64,000 nt of DNA from Mucidula mucida (lineage: Eukaryota > Basidiomycota > Agaricomycetes > Agaricales > Physalacriaceae), in assembly GCA_015501055.1 (NCBI GenBank), contig JADNYV010000106.1, positions 60,764 to 124,763 on the forward strand, given 5' to 3'. Both the position numbers and the translations under genes were made by a program. Numbering within the stretch: position 1 is the stretch's first letter; the number at the start of each line of letters is the position of its first letter. Shown here one piece after another: positions 38,171 through 49,751 of this stretch. The notes beneath the pieces are model-generated. The model was not told the origin of the DNA. It was given only the letters and a program-made list of their open reading frames with translations, and ran no database searches.

Positions 38171-39096
38171 CTACTGCGGGAGCTTCGCAAAACCCAACTC
38201 TTCGGCCAACTTCTTCTTCTCCTCGTCATTCATTTCGGTCCATAGACCCCGAATCGTCTGGGGTCGACCCTTCTTCGGACAGAACCTGCTGACTGGCCGT
38301 GTTGCCACAGCTGAAGCAGAGTCCCCTTCGACGTGCATTGTCAATGTCCATCGGCCTGCCGGCTCCTCCATAGGTAACACCGGTGGCATCTCGTCGTGTG
38401 ATCGGCGTCGGGGTGGGTTCGTAGGATTGCTCTCGATGTAGCCACCTGCGGAGCTTGAGGCCGGGACTGCATGCCGGACCTCTTGCTCGCCGCCCGCCTT
38501 CTCCACAGCTGATCGATCTGAAGGATCTGTGCCTTCCAATCCTTGTACTTCTCTGGCAACCCGTCTCGGCTACCATAGATCTGATCAATGATCTTCTCGT
38601 TGACGTTGGTCTCGAGAAGTCGCACAACAAATGCGTCATCCTTCGAATATCCTGCCTGAGTGAGCAGGACCTCGAACTTCTGGAAGAAATCTTGAGCGGT
38701 ATCTTGCCCCTGGCGCAACCGCTCGATCTGATCTTGCGCGTCTCGCGCGAGGTTGGAGTCCACAAATCGCTCCTTCAAATCTTCCTTGAACTCCGTCCAA
38801 GAGACTGTCCATTCCTCTTCTTCCTCGTCGAAGTTCTGGTCCGAGTAGTTCTGGACCCATGCATCTACGTGATCTCCTCGGATGTAGGAGAGAACAACAT
38901 CGATCCTTTCGGAGTCAGATGTGAGGTTGTTCTTCTTGTCACGGATGTATGTGAACATCGATCGCCACCAGCTCTTGTACTTGGACTTGTCCCCGTCATA
39001 GTCGTAAGGCTTGTTCACAAGGGATCGGCCTTTGATTTCGACATCGGCATGATGAGCGGGCGTGTGAGGAGCGGTTTCGGGTGCTTCGTTGGACAT
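38171..39096 (-). pseudogene. gag-like ORF with disrupted zinc knuckle
   Basis: Starts at 39096. It has the capsid-like region typical of fungal gypsy gag (KYKSWWRSMFTYI, LSYIRGDHVDAWV, WTEFKEDLKERFVD, ARDAQDQIERLRQG). A frame change near 38340-38440 precedes the C-terminal part, where only one half of a CCHC zinc knuckle remains (LCFSCGNT). Confidence 0.8.
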
Positions 39097-39692
39097 GATG
39101 GATTGGGGTGATGGGATCGGAGAGTGAAAGGGTGAAAGTGGTGATATGGGTGATGCGGATTTGGATGAAACAGGTGAGGGATAGAGGTTTGGATGAATAG
39201 GGAGGGATCGCCTAGATCTGAAATAGAATCCAGGACTTGGTAGGGTGGGGAATGGTGGTGTGTATCGTAATGTAAGTAAAGTAGGTAGGTATTGTAACTG
39301 TCTACACTATTTTACCGACTACTGACTACGTATCTACGGAGCCCAAGAGCTCGTCACAAGTTCGCAATTGCCCAGCCGACGTCCCTCTGGTGTGAGGTAA
39401 GCCGAAGTTTTCCTGGGAACGGGGGTTGACCCGTAAACAGCGCCCACTGAAGTGCAACTGCCAAAAGTTCGTTCTCGTGAGAGCGGCTACTTCCAGCACC
39501 CGAGGCAGTTATCTCTAACTGTTAGCCGGCGCTACTGGGACCAATACACACGTATGCGGACGTGCGCTGGGATTAGGAATCCGTCGATCTGTAAACAGGA
39601 AAGGGGATGGGGAATGTGCGATGATCAAACAGCAAAGTGCTGATCGACGATCAGGGATGTGTGGTAGGTGGTAGAAAGTAGTTCCGATCTTC
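39097..39692. other. Chromovirus 5' untranslated leader
   Basis: About 600 bp between the 5' LTR and gag with no ORF. I find no clear primer-binding site beginning with TGG after the LTR, so the priming tRNA is unknown. Confidence 0.5.
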
Positions 39693-40220
39693 TGTTAGCG
39701 ACTGACTAAGCCACGAGACTCAACCAGGTACCACAGCAAGAACTAAGGAAGAAAGTGTTCGTGTTCGTAGAACTAGGCTAGGCCAGGTGTATAAACAGAT
39801 CGGAACTAAAGTACAATGATACTACACTACTGCTTATATACTAGTAAGCCTGTGTTTGGGACTCCTTGTCCATACATGTTTCCGCTAGGGATAACTCCAC
39901 GCCCTTGACCCAGTGTTGTATGCTACTAGTCCGTGAAACCATTAAATACGAGTGGTGACTGCATGTAAGTAATAATACTGAAACAACCATGTGTGCTACG
40001 AGTGTGGTGGTGTGTATACAATAGGGAGTCCATAAGGTATCGGCATGTATGATGTCATCCATGTGTTGGGCATGTGTCCAACATGAGTACGGCTTTGGTA
40101 ATGAAAAGGGGTATAATTGGTGATGAAACAGATGATGGAACAGTCCGTTGGTTGATAAGACAAGGTCCCCGATAAGATATGATAAGATGTGAAAATGTGA
40201 AAATATGGCGATTCATAACA
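39693..40220 (-). repeat. 5' LTR of the chromovirus
   Basis: 528 bp with the same termini as 33728-34252. It lies opposed to the LTR at 40440-40971 across 219 bp of KDZ sequence, forming a long imperfect palindrome. Confidence 0.9.
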
Positions 40221-40455
40221 GGTGGTTGTTGTGTGTAGCAACGCTCAATGAGTTGATAGGCTCGGCGTAGCTGTACCAGATCCAGGATAGTCGGCGGCAA
40301 CCCTCGCCCTGAGAAACCACCGCGTTTTCGCTCAAGGGACCGGCAATTAGCTCATCAATGAATCCCTGCTCTGCGAGAGCTCGCCTTTCCGTGATTTCTT
40401 TGGCTGTGAGTAGCCGCTCATTCATATCCCTAACATCAGTGTCATTCATTGCCAT
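40221..40455 (-). pseudogene. KDZ transposase fragment 1, inverted relative to fragment 2
   Basis: The minus-strand frame reads TAKEITERRALAEQGFIDEL, then GCRRLSWIW; RRLSWIW is the motif found near the C terminus of KDZ (Kyakuja-Dileera-Zisupton) transposases. The frame runs into the LTR at AACAACCACC. It is trapped between two opposed LTRs, and its orientation is opposite to the continuation at 40972-41284. Confidence 0.65.
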
Positions 40456-40971
40456 ATTTTCACATTTTCACATCTTATCATATCTTATCGGGGGCCTTGT
40501 CTTATCAACCAACGGACTGTTTCATCATCTGTTTCATCACCAATTATACCCCTTTTCATTACCAAAGCCGTACTCATGTTGGACACATGCCCAACACATG
40601 GATGACATCATACATGCCGATACCTCATGGACTCCCTATTGTATACACACCACCAACACTCGTAGCACACATGGTTGTTTCAGTATTATTACTTACATGC
40701 AGTCACCACTCGTATTTAATGGTTTCACGGACTAGTAGCATACAACACTGGGTCAAGGGCGTGGAGTTATCCCTAGCGAAAACACATATGGACAAGGAGT
40801 CCCAAACACAGACTTACTAGAATATAAGCAGTAGCGTAGTATCATTATATGTTAGTTCCGATCTCGTTTATACACCTGGCCTAGCCTAGTTCTACGAACA
40901 CGAACACTTCTTTCCCTTGAGTCTCTCTGTGGTACCTGGTTTAGTCTTGTGGCTATAGTCAGTCGCTAATA
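40440..40971 (+). repeat. Inverted solo LTR
   Basis: Third copy of the LTR, in opposite orientation to the chromovirus. It ends GTCAGTCGCTAATA at 40971. Its first ~12 bp diverge from the LTR consensus and may be KDZ sequence. It is followed by CCACC, the candidate target duplication. Confidence 0.85.
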
Positions 40972-41284
40972 CCACCCAGTGATTCACGAAGGTGAGCACC
41001 ATTTTGAGAATTATGATCTTTGAACTCAACTTAGCATAGCCCTCAAGATTGAATGGTGCAAGGCTCACGCCCGCAAGATGCGCTGGGAAGAGGAGGTTGC
41101 ACTTGTCCTGGAAGAGATGCGTCGCATAATTGTGTATTGCCGGTGGAATGTTGACGTCTGGCGGATGTGTGGCCGGGAGCAGCTTGCCGGACTGGATGCC
41201 ACATGTCAGCAGGGTCTTTCCGCTTTTGCGGCGGAACAGGCAAGCATTGAGGATGACAGGGCAGATGACCTCGAAAGTTATTGA
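40972..41284 (+). pseudogene. KDZ transposase fragment 2 (C terminus)
   Basis: A 20-nt exon end (40972-40991, ...VIHE), a 48-nt GT-AG intron (40992-41039), then ALKIEWCKAHARKMRWEEEV and LVLEEMRRI up to a TGA at 41282-41284. Family knowledge: the KDZ C terminus has exactly this order, ISWIW, then ALRIEWCK-like and RW.EE motifs. Truncated upstream by the LTR. Confidence 0.7.
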
Positions 41285-43701
41285 AAGGGCATCCGGGCAC
41301 TGGGCCAGGAATTGTTAGGGATGTAGCGGAAGAATGAAATGTATTGAAACTGTTTATTGAGACTTGCAGAAGTGTCGAGGGAGCGCAGGTGCCGTACTAT
41401 AGGCTCGGCGCTACAGGCATGCGCGCTTGCATACAATCTAGTCCCGATTAGGAAGTCTGCCGGATTTGAGCGCACAAGGCCGTCAGAAACATTGTAATTC
41501 ATGTCTGGAGACATCAGATGGTATGATATTGAAGTAAAATGCTTAGTTGACGGAATGCCAACCAACAAACAGTAGTAGATGAGGGGCAGACAGCAGACAC
41601 GGAGATGCTCAACGGTGCGCGTCATCAAACCCGTGCGCCGGCATCCGGAAGTTCTCTTCACATGGAAGACGGAAACTGTTTGTATCTGTCTCGAGGTGCG
41701 CAAATGGAGGTGTGCGAATGCCTGAACTTGACCTCAGTGTGCGCTGATGGAGTGCTTCAGGACATAAGATTCATTGGAATCTGGAATGAGCCCATATGTG
41801 GGGAGGATAATGAGCTGGGATGGAAATGGCTGGATTGAGATATTGAAGCAGCGCCGCCAAGTGGTGAGGGTAGCTGTACTGCATTGACAGGTTGGATAGT
41901 AACATGTAAGACCTTACAGAGTAAAGGCAGAGATAACTGAGGCCTGGTAGTGTGTCAAACATCCGCCGGCAGGTGCGGGCACATCCGAATATGGATGTAT
42001 CCGTGAATTCTGGTAGATATCCCGTGATTATATGACCTGTGGCAGCGTTGTGCAGCGCTGCTGACTGCCGTGAGTTCTTCATCAAGCGGGTGCGGGTGCT
42101 GGCCGGGATGTGTGGCGGGCGCGCCCAATACGCCGGCGGGCGCGCATCCATCCGGATTTGGATGCATTCATCATTTCTTGGATACTCCCAAGCCTCGGCA
42201 TTGCTGAGCCCAGACGGCATCATGGCGCCATTCATCAGGCCCCGCCCGCGCTATATCTGGCAGGAGGTCCGTATTATAATATGCACCCGCCCGTATTATA
42301 ATAAGTGCCCCGCTTTAGCAGAATTCTAGATTAGAGCCTGTATTGTAATACGGTGCCCTCTTATTAGAGTACCATATTATAATAAAGGTACTGCATAGGG
42401 TGTGACTGATTGGTTGGCGGGCATGCACAAGCGAGGCAGCGAGGTGAGTGTAAAAGAGTTTGTTAACGTGTTAAGGACGGAGTCCGGTGTAAACCAAACA
42501 ACCACCCAAGTTGCACGGAGATGGGGGAACAATGGAAATAAGAGGCAAAGATAATGATAAGGTGGAGTAGGAGCAGGTCAGGCTCAATACAGTGCAGGGG
42601 CTACCAAACAGTGTAGAGACGAAGTTGACGAACTGAGGGATCTACCTAGAAAGGCCGTGTATATATATAAAGAGTCTGTGGCTGTGTAAACAATAGAATG
42701 GCTCAAAGTTAAACAAGAGGTAGTGTGGATTGCGTCATGGGGTAATAAACAGGTGACAGGCTATGCTGATGGGCTATACCTGAATCAGGCCTGGGCCACG
42801 GCAGTGCAGACCGGACCCGGAGCATATGATATGTGATGATGGAAGAGTGTGGTGTTGACGCAATGACGAGGTGACCGAGGTGGGGGTAACAGAATAGAGG
42901 TGATTTGTGATAGGCGCCAAATGTTATTGTGTTCCCATTCCTGAATGATGTTTGCTAATGCAAACATGCCTTGGAATAACTGTGCAATCTGCTCTGAAAG
43001 ATTGCAAAATTGGTTTTGGACAGCTTCTTTAACACATCTAATAACAGCAACCAACTTTAAAGCAAATTCATAAAAGTAATGTTGTGTTAAAAGGGCGGTA
43101 ATAGAAGATTTCAGTGTTTGAATGTTCATTAAATAGCACAACAACATTTTGTAGTGATATTTTGCAAAATTAAACAAAAACATTAAGGAACTGTGTAAAT
43201 ACATAATTGTTAGTGATTTGTCCATATAACCGTTAGCATTTCTATAGTGCTTCAGCTCTCCTTCTAAAAGGAAATATAGCATCAATCAGCTTAAGAAAAG
43301 GCTTTGAAGAGATAGGTTGAATTCTAAGAATGTCAAGTAATACAAGAAATTATACCCAAGCTAGCGCGAGCAAAGAATAGGATTCCAAATGCTGCACTCA
43401 AAAGTGCTTTCTTTGCAAGTGCTTAATTATAGTACACTCAACTCCAGCCACCCAGCGCCTTGACAGCATCTACAAAGGTGCCATATTTGTATGCTGTCTT
43501 GGCTGCATATACTTGTCCGGTATATGTACTCTTCAAAGCTTCACAATGGCAAAATGTGTTATGTTTGTCAATACGGCCTTTAATGCTGATTGGTCTTTGA
43601 TTGATTAATAAGACAAATTAGTGCCTATAACTTGCTATAAGTTTCAGCTATGCAAAAGAAAAACATATTTGAATTACCATAATGGATACTGGTATGTCCA
43701 A
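41285..43701. other. Transposon-derived, gene-poor region
   Basis: Nothing recognisable as host gene. It contains GC-rich repeats around 42060-42170, a cluster of TATTATAATA palindromes (42265-42400), and an AT-rich minus-strand ORF of 166 aa (43285-42785; hydrophobic and Leu-rich, family not recognised) that is probably a decayed transposon reading frame. Confidence 0.4.
42268..42391. repeat. Cluster of TATTATAATA palindromes
   Basis: The self-complementary 10-mer TATTATAATA, or a close variant, occurs about four times in 120 bp, each next to a C-rich block such as GCACCCG or GTGCCC. It may be the subterminal repeat region of a transposon end. Confidence 0.5.
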
Positions 43702-45150
43702 CACTGGGCGAAGGCCTCGGAGTTTTTGGCGAAAACCCCGGTTAAAGAACCTCAAGAGTTTTAACAATTTTTTTAGGTTAAAACAATTTTAACATTCTTT
43801 GAAGTATTTCAACCAAGAATTTGAGTGAAATTTATCTTGAAAATAATAGTAAGAACACCAAAAGCCAAATTAGGAAATTTTAGAGTAGTTTTAAGATTAA
43901 AATTAGGTTAAAATTATCAGAACTTGTATTTTAACGAGTTTAATATGGTTTTCAGCAAAAAAGTCACAAAGAAATCAGAAAGAATATAGTTAAAACTTTG
44001 AGAAGATAGTCAGGAGAGATTTTATAATATATTTAGAGAGTATTAATAAATATTTATAAGGGATTTTTTATGAGAATATTAGAAAAGAGGTTCAGAGGAT
44101 TTTGACTGAAAAAAAAGATGAAAATTGTGTAAAGAATTGTAAAATGCGAAACTAAGAGATCTTTAGAGAGAATATTTGCCATTGTAAGGTGAAATTTCTT
44201 AAAAAGTGTTGCAAGAGTTTTTGATAAAAATAGAACTAAAAAATAGAGTGAAAAGTAAGGTGAAAATGTCAAAACCAAAAGCGCAATAATACAAGAAGTA
44301 CTAACATCAGTGCAAGGTCACTATACTCAACACAAGGCCCAGGCAAGGAGTACTGCAGTCAATGTGGGATTAACGCTGTCAACGCAAGGAGTACCGCAGT
44401 CAATGCGGGGTCAAGGCTGTCAATGCAAGGAGTATCGCAGGCAATGCGCGGTCAACGCGGTCAACGCAAGGAGTACCGCAGTCAATGCGGGTCAACGCAC
44501 TCCACACAAGATCAATGCAAGGAGTACTGCAGTCAATGCAAGATCAATGCAAGAAGTACTGCAGTCTCGCGCTTTTGGTTTTGACGTTTTCACCTTACTT
44601 TTCACTCTATTTTTTAGTTCTATGCTCATCAAAAACTCTTGCAACACTTTTTAAGAAATTTCACCTTACAATGGCGAAAATTCTCTAAAGATCTCTTAGT
44701 TTCGCATTTTACAATTCTTTACACAATTTTCATCTTTTTTTTCAGTCAAAATCCTCTGAACCTCTTCTCTAATATTCTCATCAAAAATTCCCTTATAAAT
44801 ATTTATTAATACTCTCTAAATATATCATAAAATCTCTCCTGACTATCTTCTCAAAGTTTTAACTATATTCTTTCTGATTTCTTTGTGACTTTTTCGCTGA
44901 AAACCATATTAAACTCGTTAAAATACAAGTTCTGATAATTTTAACCTAATTTTAATCTTAAAACTACTCTAAAATTTCCTAATTTGGCTTTTGGTGTTCT
45001 TACTAATATTTTCAAGATAAATTTCACTCAAATTCTTGGTTGAAATACTTCAAAGAATGTTAAAATTGTTTTAACCTAAAAAAATTGTTAAAACTCTTGA
45101 GGTTCTTTAACCGGGGTTTTCGCCAAAAACTCCAAGGCCTTTGCCCAGTG
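43702..45150. mobile_element. Foldback element with ~583-bp inverted arms, CACTG ends
   Basis: Left arm 43702-44284 and right arm 44569-45150 are near-perfect reverse complements by eye. The ends are CACTGGGC...GCCCAGTG, flanked by CAA (43699-43701 and 45151-45153). Arms are AT-rich, without ORFs. CACT-type ends with a 3-bp duplication resemble the CACTA superfamily; the very long arms make it a foldback-like derivative. Confidence 0.85.
44343..44564. repeat. Tandem repeats in the foldback spacer
   Basis: About six copies of a 35-50-bp unit containing GCAAGGAGTAC(T/C)GCAG followed by TCAATGC, more GC-rich than the arms. Spacing varies. Confidence 0.8.
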
Positions 45151-45153
45151 CAA

Positions 45154-48100
45154 TTCAGGCATTGGCACTCTTTGAGAAAATAAGTCCAATCCTAGAAGAG
45201 ACCAAAGGTTGTCTTCTCAAAATGTCGTATAAGTTAACATTAAAAGCATAGCATGATTACAAACACCCACATACAGGGTATGTGGTGCCTTACACTGTTT
45301 AAGACACTACATTGATGTGTGCACAAGCTTCTCCAGAATGTGATTATCTTAATGATAATAAGATTAAAAGTTAAATAAAAGAAGTTTACTTATCTGCAAA
45401 CATGCCTTTTGCACCTAAGCAGTTGTTATTTGTTGAGGCTCCCATGGGCAAGATGCCTTCTCAAACTCTTTAATACAAGCATTGTCTTAAAGAGGCTTTT
45501 GAGACTCTGGTGTGGCAAGATAAAGGTCCTCATATTAATAATTAAAACAATAGTGTTTAAGTACACACTGCTTGACGTGTTCATGGCCCACAATACTGCC
45601 GGCAATACTGCCGGCAATTTCAAGTCCATTATAAGTTATTTAGAGTTCTTTAAAGTTGTTAGACCTTAAAAAATTCATTATTGATAGGAAGTAAATACTA
45701 ACTTCTGGACGTGACAACTTATATTTCAGCCAAATAGCAACTTTTGTTTGCATGATGAGTTCACAGGAAATCTGCACCCAGCAAGGATCTGCCTATATGT
45801 GGTGGTCTTGATCCACCAACTACCAGAGCTTGTAGTGCTTAACATGTTGTATATATGCTCCCTGTGTGCCCTTATTGGCATTCATAGTGTTATAAAAAGC
45901 GAGTTACATTTTTTGAGATTAATTCAAAAGTATGCAAAGGGCCTCAACTTGAGTGAGCATTGATTGTGGAACGGCTGTAGGAATGTCCTTAGACACGCCC
46001 ATTTCCAGACTATTGTTCATAAAATTAGGATCAGCAGAGGGGAGACAGATGAGGCCATGATTTAGATTAATATGGCTATTTGTTGACTGCATAGGCAGTA
46101 AATTAGAGGATGAAAGTATTGTTGTTGACTCTGATAGGTGATTAGTAGAGACTGCCACATACTTAGCCTCAAAGTCAAAGGGTAAAGGATTTTTGAAGGG
46201 CAGAGCCACTATTCCCAAAAAGTCATAAAAAGATAATGCAAATAGTGGCAAATAATTACTTGTAAAGTAACTTTTGGCGGGCAAGTTAAGAGTGGAGAAT
46301 GGTTGAGAATATGCTTTAAATGTGTTCTTCAAATCAAGGTTATTATGGGCTTCATCTCAGGTACATTTGTAGGCCTGCATAAAGAAAGAAATACTGGCTC
46401 TTAGATTATGGTGGCACTGAGATGGGGCAGTTGGTCTGAGAATAGGTCATAAATCTGAGAACACCAGTGAGCCATTATTTAAGCACATACCTGCATCCAC
46501 AACTGGTCATTTCTGACAAACAAAGCAGATGTCACTGTCTACTACTTAGAGTAGGCAACAATGGCAGCGCTATCTTGATTCAGCGGGCCACTGGCAGCTG
46601 TCCATTGTCTTAGGTTAATTGTGATTGTCATTTGCACCTACTAGTTGTGTAAACACAGGAGTTGCTAAGAGAATAGTTGTGCCATGAGTTATAGAGTGAA
46701 TTTAAGTGTGGAGTAACCTGTACACATAGGCAAGGAAAAGCAATGGAATACTGTATGCACAAGGAACTATTCAGTTTTGCGTTTGTTACTACTTATGTAT
46801 GTACTGAACAGAGCAAATTTTTGTATGTATGAAGTAGCTCAACCGGTTGAGACAATAGGAATAATAAACAGTAAATGTGGACCAAAATGACGGTAACCAG
46901 AAGAAAGGACAATGTGCTTCCAAATGGAGGCCATTAATTATGGTTGGCCATTACCCATTAGAGCCGCTAAACCCGCTTTTGAGGGTATTATACTGGTTAG
47001 ACAACAGTCTAACCTTGTCTACCCATGAATATATTGGGTTTAATCTGTAAGGATTACACAAGGCCAATATGAGGTAAGTTCTAGCCTTCAGCACCTACCC
47101 CTTACTCAATAGCACTTCTACCTAGGTTTGCTAAGCCGGAAAGAAGTGCTTATGGTTATTACCCTTTGGGTTAAGAAATGTGCCAGGTAAGCGGCCTCTA
47201 CTCAGCCTTTGGCACCTTCTCATGCTCACCCTTGTGCAGCTAGCCTTTGGCACTTTTATTACGCTCACTTTGTGCAGCAAGCCTTCAGCACCATTCTTTC
47301 TCATTCTTCTCTGATCCATTTTCCCTCTCTTGAACTCTATGGACTTCATTCCTCTCGTTCTTCTTAGGACATGTATCTTTGTTCACGGGCTATTTCTCTC
47401 CCTCCTTTTTTTTCCCCGCATGTGGCTACAAGTTCAATTCTTCCCATGCCTAGCAACGAGAACAAGACTGTGCGGGCTGTTTCAGTCCCCACAGCTCTTA
47501 CTGTTCACTTGCTAGGTTAGTAGGATTTCTCTTTGCCTTTTACATGCTCTCTAACGTAGAAACCGCTAGTTTATTTCTCGTTGCCCACCCTATGTACTGT
47601 ACATTACCCTCCCGCGACTCGCAATCATACACGCGGCCTCCGTGTCCGCACGGGGGTCGGCTATTTGGCTACTTCCGTTCCCAAGACTCCTCAGATTGGA
47701 TCCAGTATGTGATACACTCTATGTATACAATACGTAATACTGTCTGTCTACACAATCTGGGAGTCCAGAGTTTCATAGGCCCGAGGGACGAGGGCCTGAG
47801 CCTCTGCGCGTCAATCTGTCAATTATCAATGAAGGCGTAATGTAGATCGCAGAAGAACCGGACAGCCCGAAGCAAACACCTTCCAAACCATCATAGTATA
47901 TGTACATACTCTACTCACAACTCGTAGTTTGCGCGATTACTGGCACGGAGTCTGGATGAAGGCTGTCTCAGGACAATGCTCGAATTGAACAAAGGCAGCA
48001 ACGGATTCCTGCCATCGAAGTTGATTTACCAGATGCTGGACATCAAAAAAGTCACGTCCACGTCCTCATCGGCGCCGGGGCTGTTAATTGGCGTCTATTT

Positions 48101-48700
48101 CGTCCGAGTCTTTTTGCTGCTTGGTCGCGTGTCCTCCGCTTGGAGGCTAAGTGGTGTTGATATTGCTCGATTTCGTCATCACCTATGCTGTGCTCTCGTG
48201 TAGTTGTTACACATTTACGTGCTCGTCCTCCACACTCTCAGATCTAGTCGTCGCGGGGGCGGAACGAACGACATGACAAGACACTGAGGGAAGGCCTGGG
48301 AAGGCACACCAGGAGAGCGGACTATCCATGACAGCTTGCATGTAGGGCATGGTAGCAAAGTGGAGTGAGACGAACAACTAAACTGATCAAAAATCTCGGT
48401 TGTGTGCAGGACACTACGACAGTTTGTTCAGTTCCGAAGGACCTAAGCGACGGCAGATTTCGTAGAGATTTTGAGACGACTAGTCAATGCTAGTATCCAT
48501 GACTGAATGCACTGTCGATGCCACGGTGTGACAAGCGTCCGTTTTGGCATGCTCACTCGAGTTCGATGGTCTGTCATGGCACTGGAGGACGATGGTAGGG
48601 AAGGCCTGGTTCCAGGCCCGAAAATACGGCGGGCCGGCGCCTTAGGCAAATGATTGGTTTAAATGATGACCCTCGCACTCTCGCTTCATTTTCAACAATC
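45154..48700. other. AT-rich gene-free region
   Basis: About 3.5 kb. ORFs are short or low-complexity (for example a 137-aa Ser/Asn-rich minus frame at 46332-45919) with no family signal. A doubled 12-mer AATACTGCCGGC lies near 45590, and degenerate tandem repeats at 47206-47300. Probably old transposon sequence plus the promoter of the aldolase gene at its right end. Confidence 0.45.
47206..47300. repeat. Degenerate ~39-bp tandem repeat, about 2.5 copies
   Basis: The motif AGCCTTTGGCAC recurs at about 38-40-bp steps, with TGCTCAC...TTGTGCAGC between. A further AGCCTTCAGCACC copy follows and related text occurs near 47085. Confidence 0.5.
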
Positions 48701-49736
48701 ATGTCTACCCCACCACCTCCAGGATACTATGTCCCAGCCGTCCTCTTTATGACAGAATCAGAGGACTTTGACGTTCCCGCAATTCAATCGCACATCATCC
48801 GGCTGGCAAAGGTACGATCGCTTCTAATCCATCTCGATCAGTTGGAAGTTAGACGAAGGTGTGGTAGGGCGGCGTTACTGGAATCCTTGTCCAAGGGAGC
48901 AATGGGGAAGCCCAATTCCTTTCGCAAGCTGAGCGCAAGGAGGCCATCAAGTTGACACGCGAAACACTCGACGCGAACGGTTTCCAGAATGTTGTGGTTA
49001 TCGCTGGGACCGGTGCACAATCTACAAGGGAAACCGTGCAATTGTGTATCGACGCGAAAGACGCGGGCGCCACCCATGTTCTTGTCCTCACGCCATCGAC
49101 TTGGCCTCCACAGATGACGGTCGACAATGTCATCAAATTCCACACCGAAGTAAGTCTTCCTGATATATCGCCACATAGATCAACAAAACATTCCAGGTTG
49201 CCGATGCTTCTCCCATACCCACAATGATTTACAATTTTCCCGTTGTCACTGCTGGTCAAGATCTTGACTCGGATACCATCGCCACCCTCGCCCAACACCC
49301 CAACATCGTCGGCACCAAACTCTCGTGCGGGAACATCGGAAAACTCCACCGTCTCACGTCCACATTCAAGCCCTCCGAATTTGCAGTCTTTTCGGGTCGC
49401 AGTGACTTTTTCATTCATGGCCTAATATCCGGAAGTGCGGGAGCCATCGCCGCATTGGTGAACATCGTTCCTGGGTTGCATGGAAAGCTGTGGCAGTTGT
49501 TCAAGGACGGAAAGATGGAAGAGGCTATGACACTGCAGGCGAAGCTGGGACATGCTGATTGGGCAATCCAAAAGATTGGTGGAATTGGTGGTGTTAAGAG
49601 TGTCGTGTCAAGAAACTTTCAGTACGGTGAGACGGTGGTTCGGTCTCCGTTAAAACGGGTGACATGGGATAGCCTGACCATCAATAAGCATTATGGCGCG
49701 TTGGAGGAGGTGATCAGATTGGAGAAGGCGCTGTAA
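48701..49736 (+). CDS. Dihydrodipicolinate-synthase-family aldolase (HOGA/LGA1-like)
   Basis: Three exons (48701-48811, 48868-49149, 49197-49736) give 310 aa, normal for this TIM-barrel family. Motifs: GSNGEAQFLS, IAGTGAQSTRETV, catalytic Tyr in YNFP and Schiff-base Lys in GTKLSCGN. Fungi use such class I aldolases for 4-hydroxy-2-oxoglutarate cleavage or for the last step of D-galacturonate catabolism (2-keto-3-deoxy-galactonate to pyruvate and glyceraldehyde). Lysine synthesis is excluded because fungi use the aminoadipate route. The galacturonate role would suit a species with the pectate lyases at 58-62 kb, but substrate cannot be told from sequence. Confidence 0.88.
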
Positions 49737-49751
49737 GAGCTGGGATATGAC

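Larger units (their letters stand above)
33728..40220 (-). mobile_element. Ty3/gypsy-type chromovirus (LTR retrotransposon), degenerate
   Basis: A 6.5-kb element on the minus strand bounded by two ~525-bp LTRs that begin TGTTAG and end ATAACA. The order gag, protease, reverse transcriptase, RNase H, integrase, chromodomain defines Ty3/gypsy, and the chromodomain the chromovirus branch. A purine tract abuts the 3' LTR. Coding frames are broken several times. The outer flanks (CAGAG on the left, GGTGG on the right) are not a matching 5-bp duplication, consistent with rearrangement at the right side. Confidence 0.92.

Noticed and set aside
44343..44564. Regular repeats with spacers, CRISPR-like
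   Set aside because: Units vary in sequence and spacing, sit inside a foldback transposon spacer, and the genome is eukaryotic.
45409..45669. 86-aa hydrophobic ORF in the AT-rich region
   Set aside because: Low complexity, no splice partner and overlap with an opposite ORF; no coding evidence.
46833..46852. tRNA-like A box (TAGCTCAACCGGTTGAGA), possible tRNA gene or SINE head
   Set aside because: No B box at a suitable distance and no acceptor-stem pairing.
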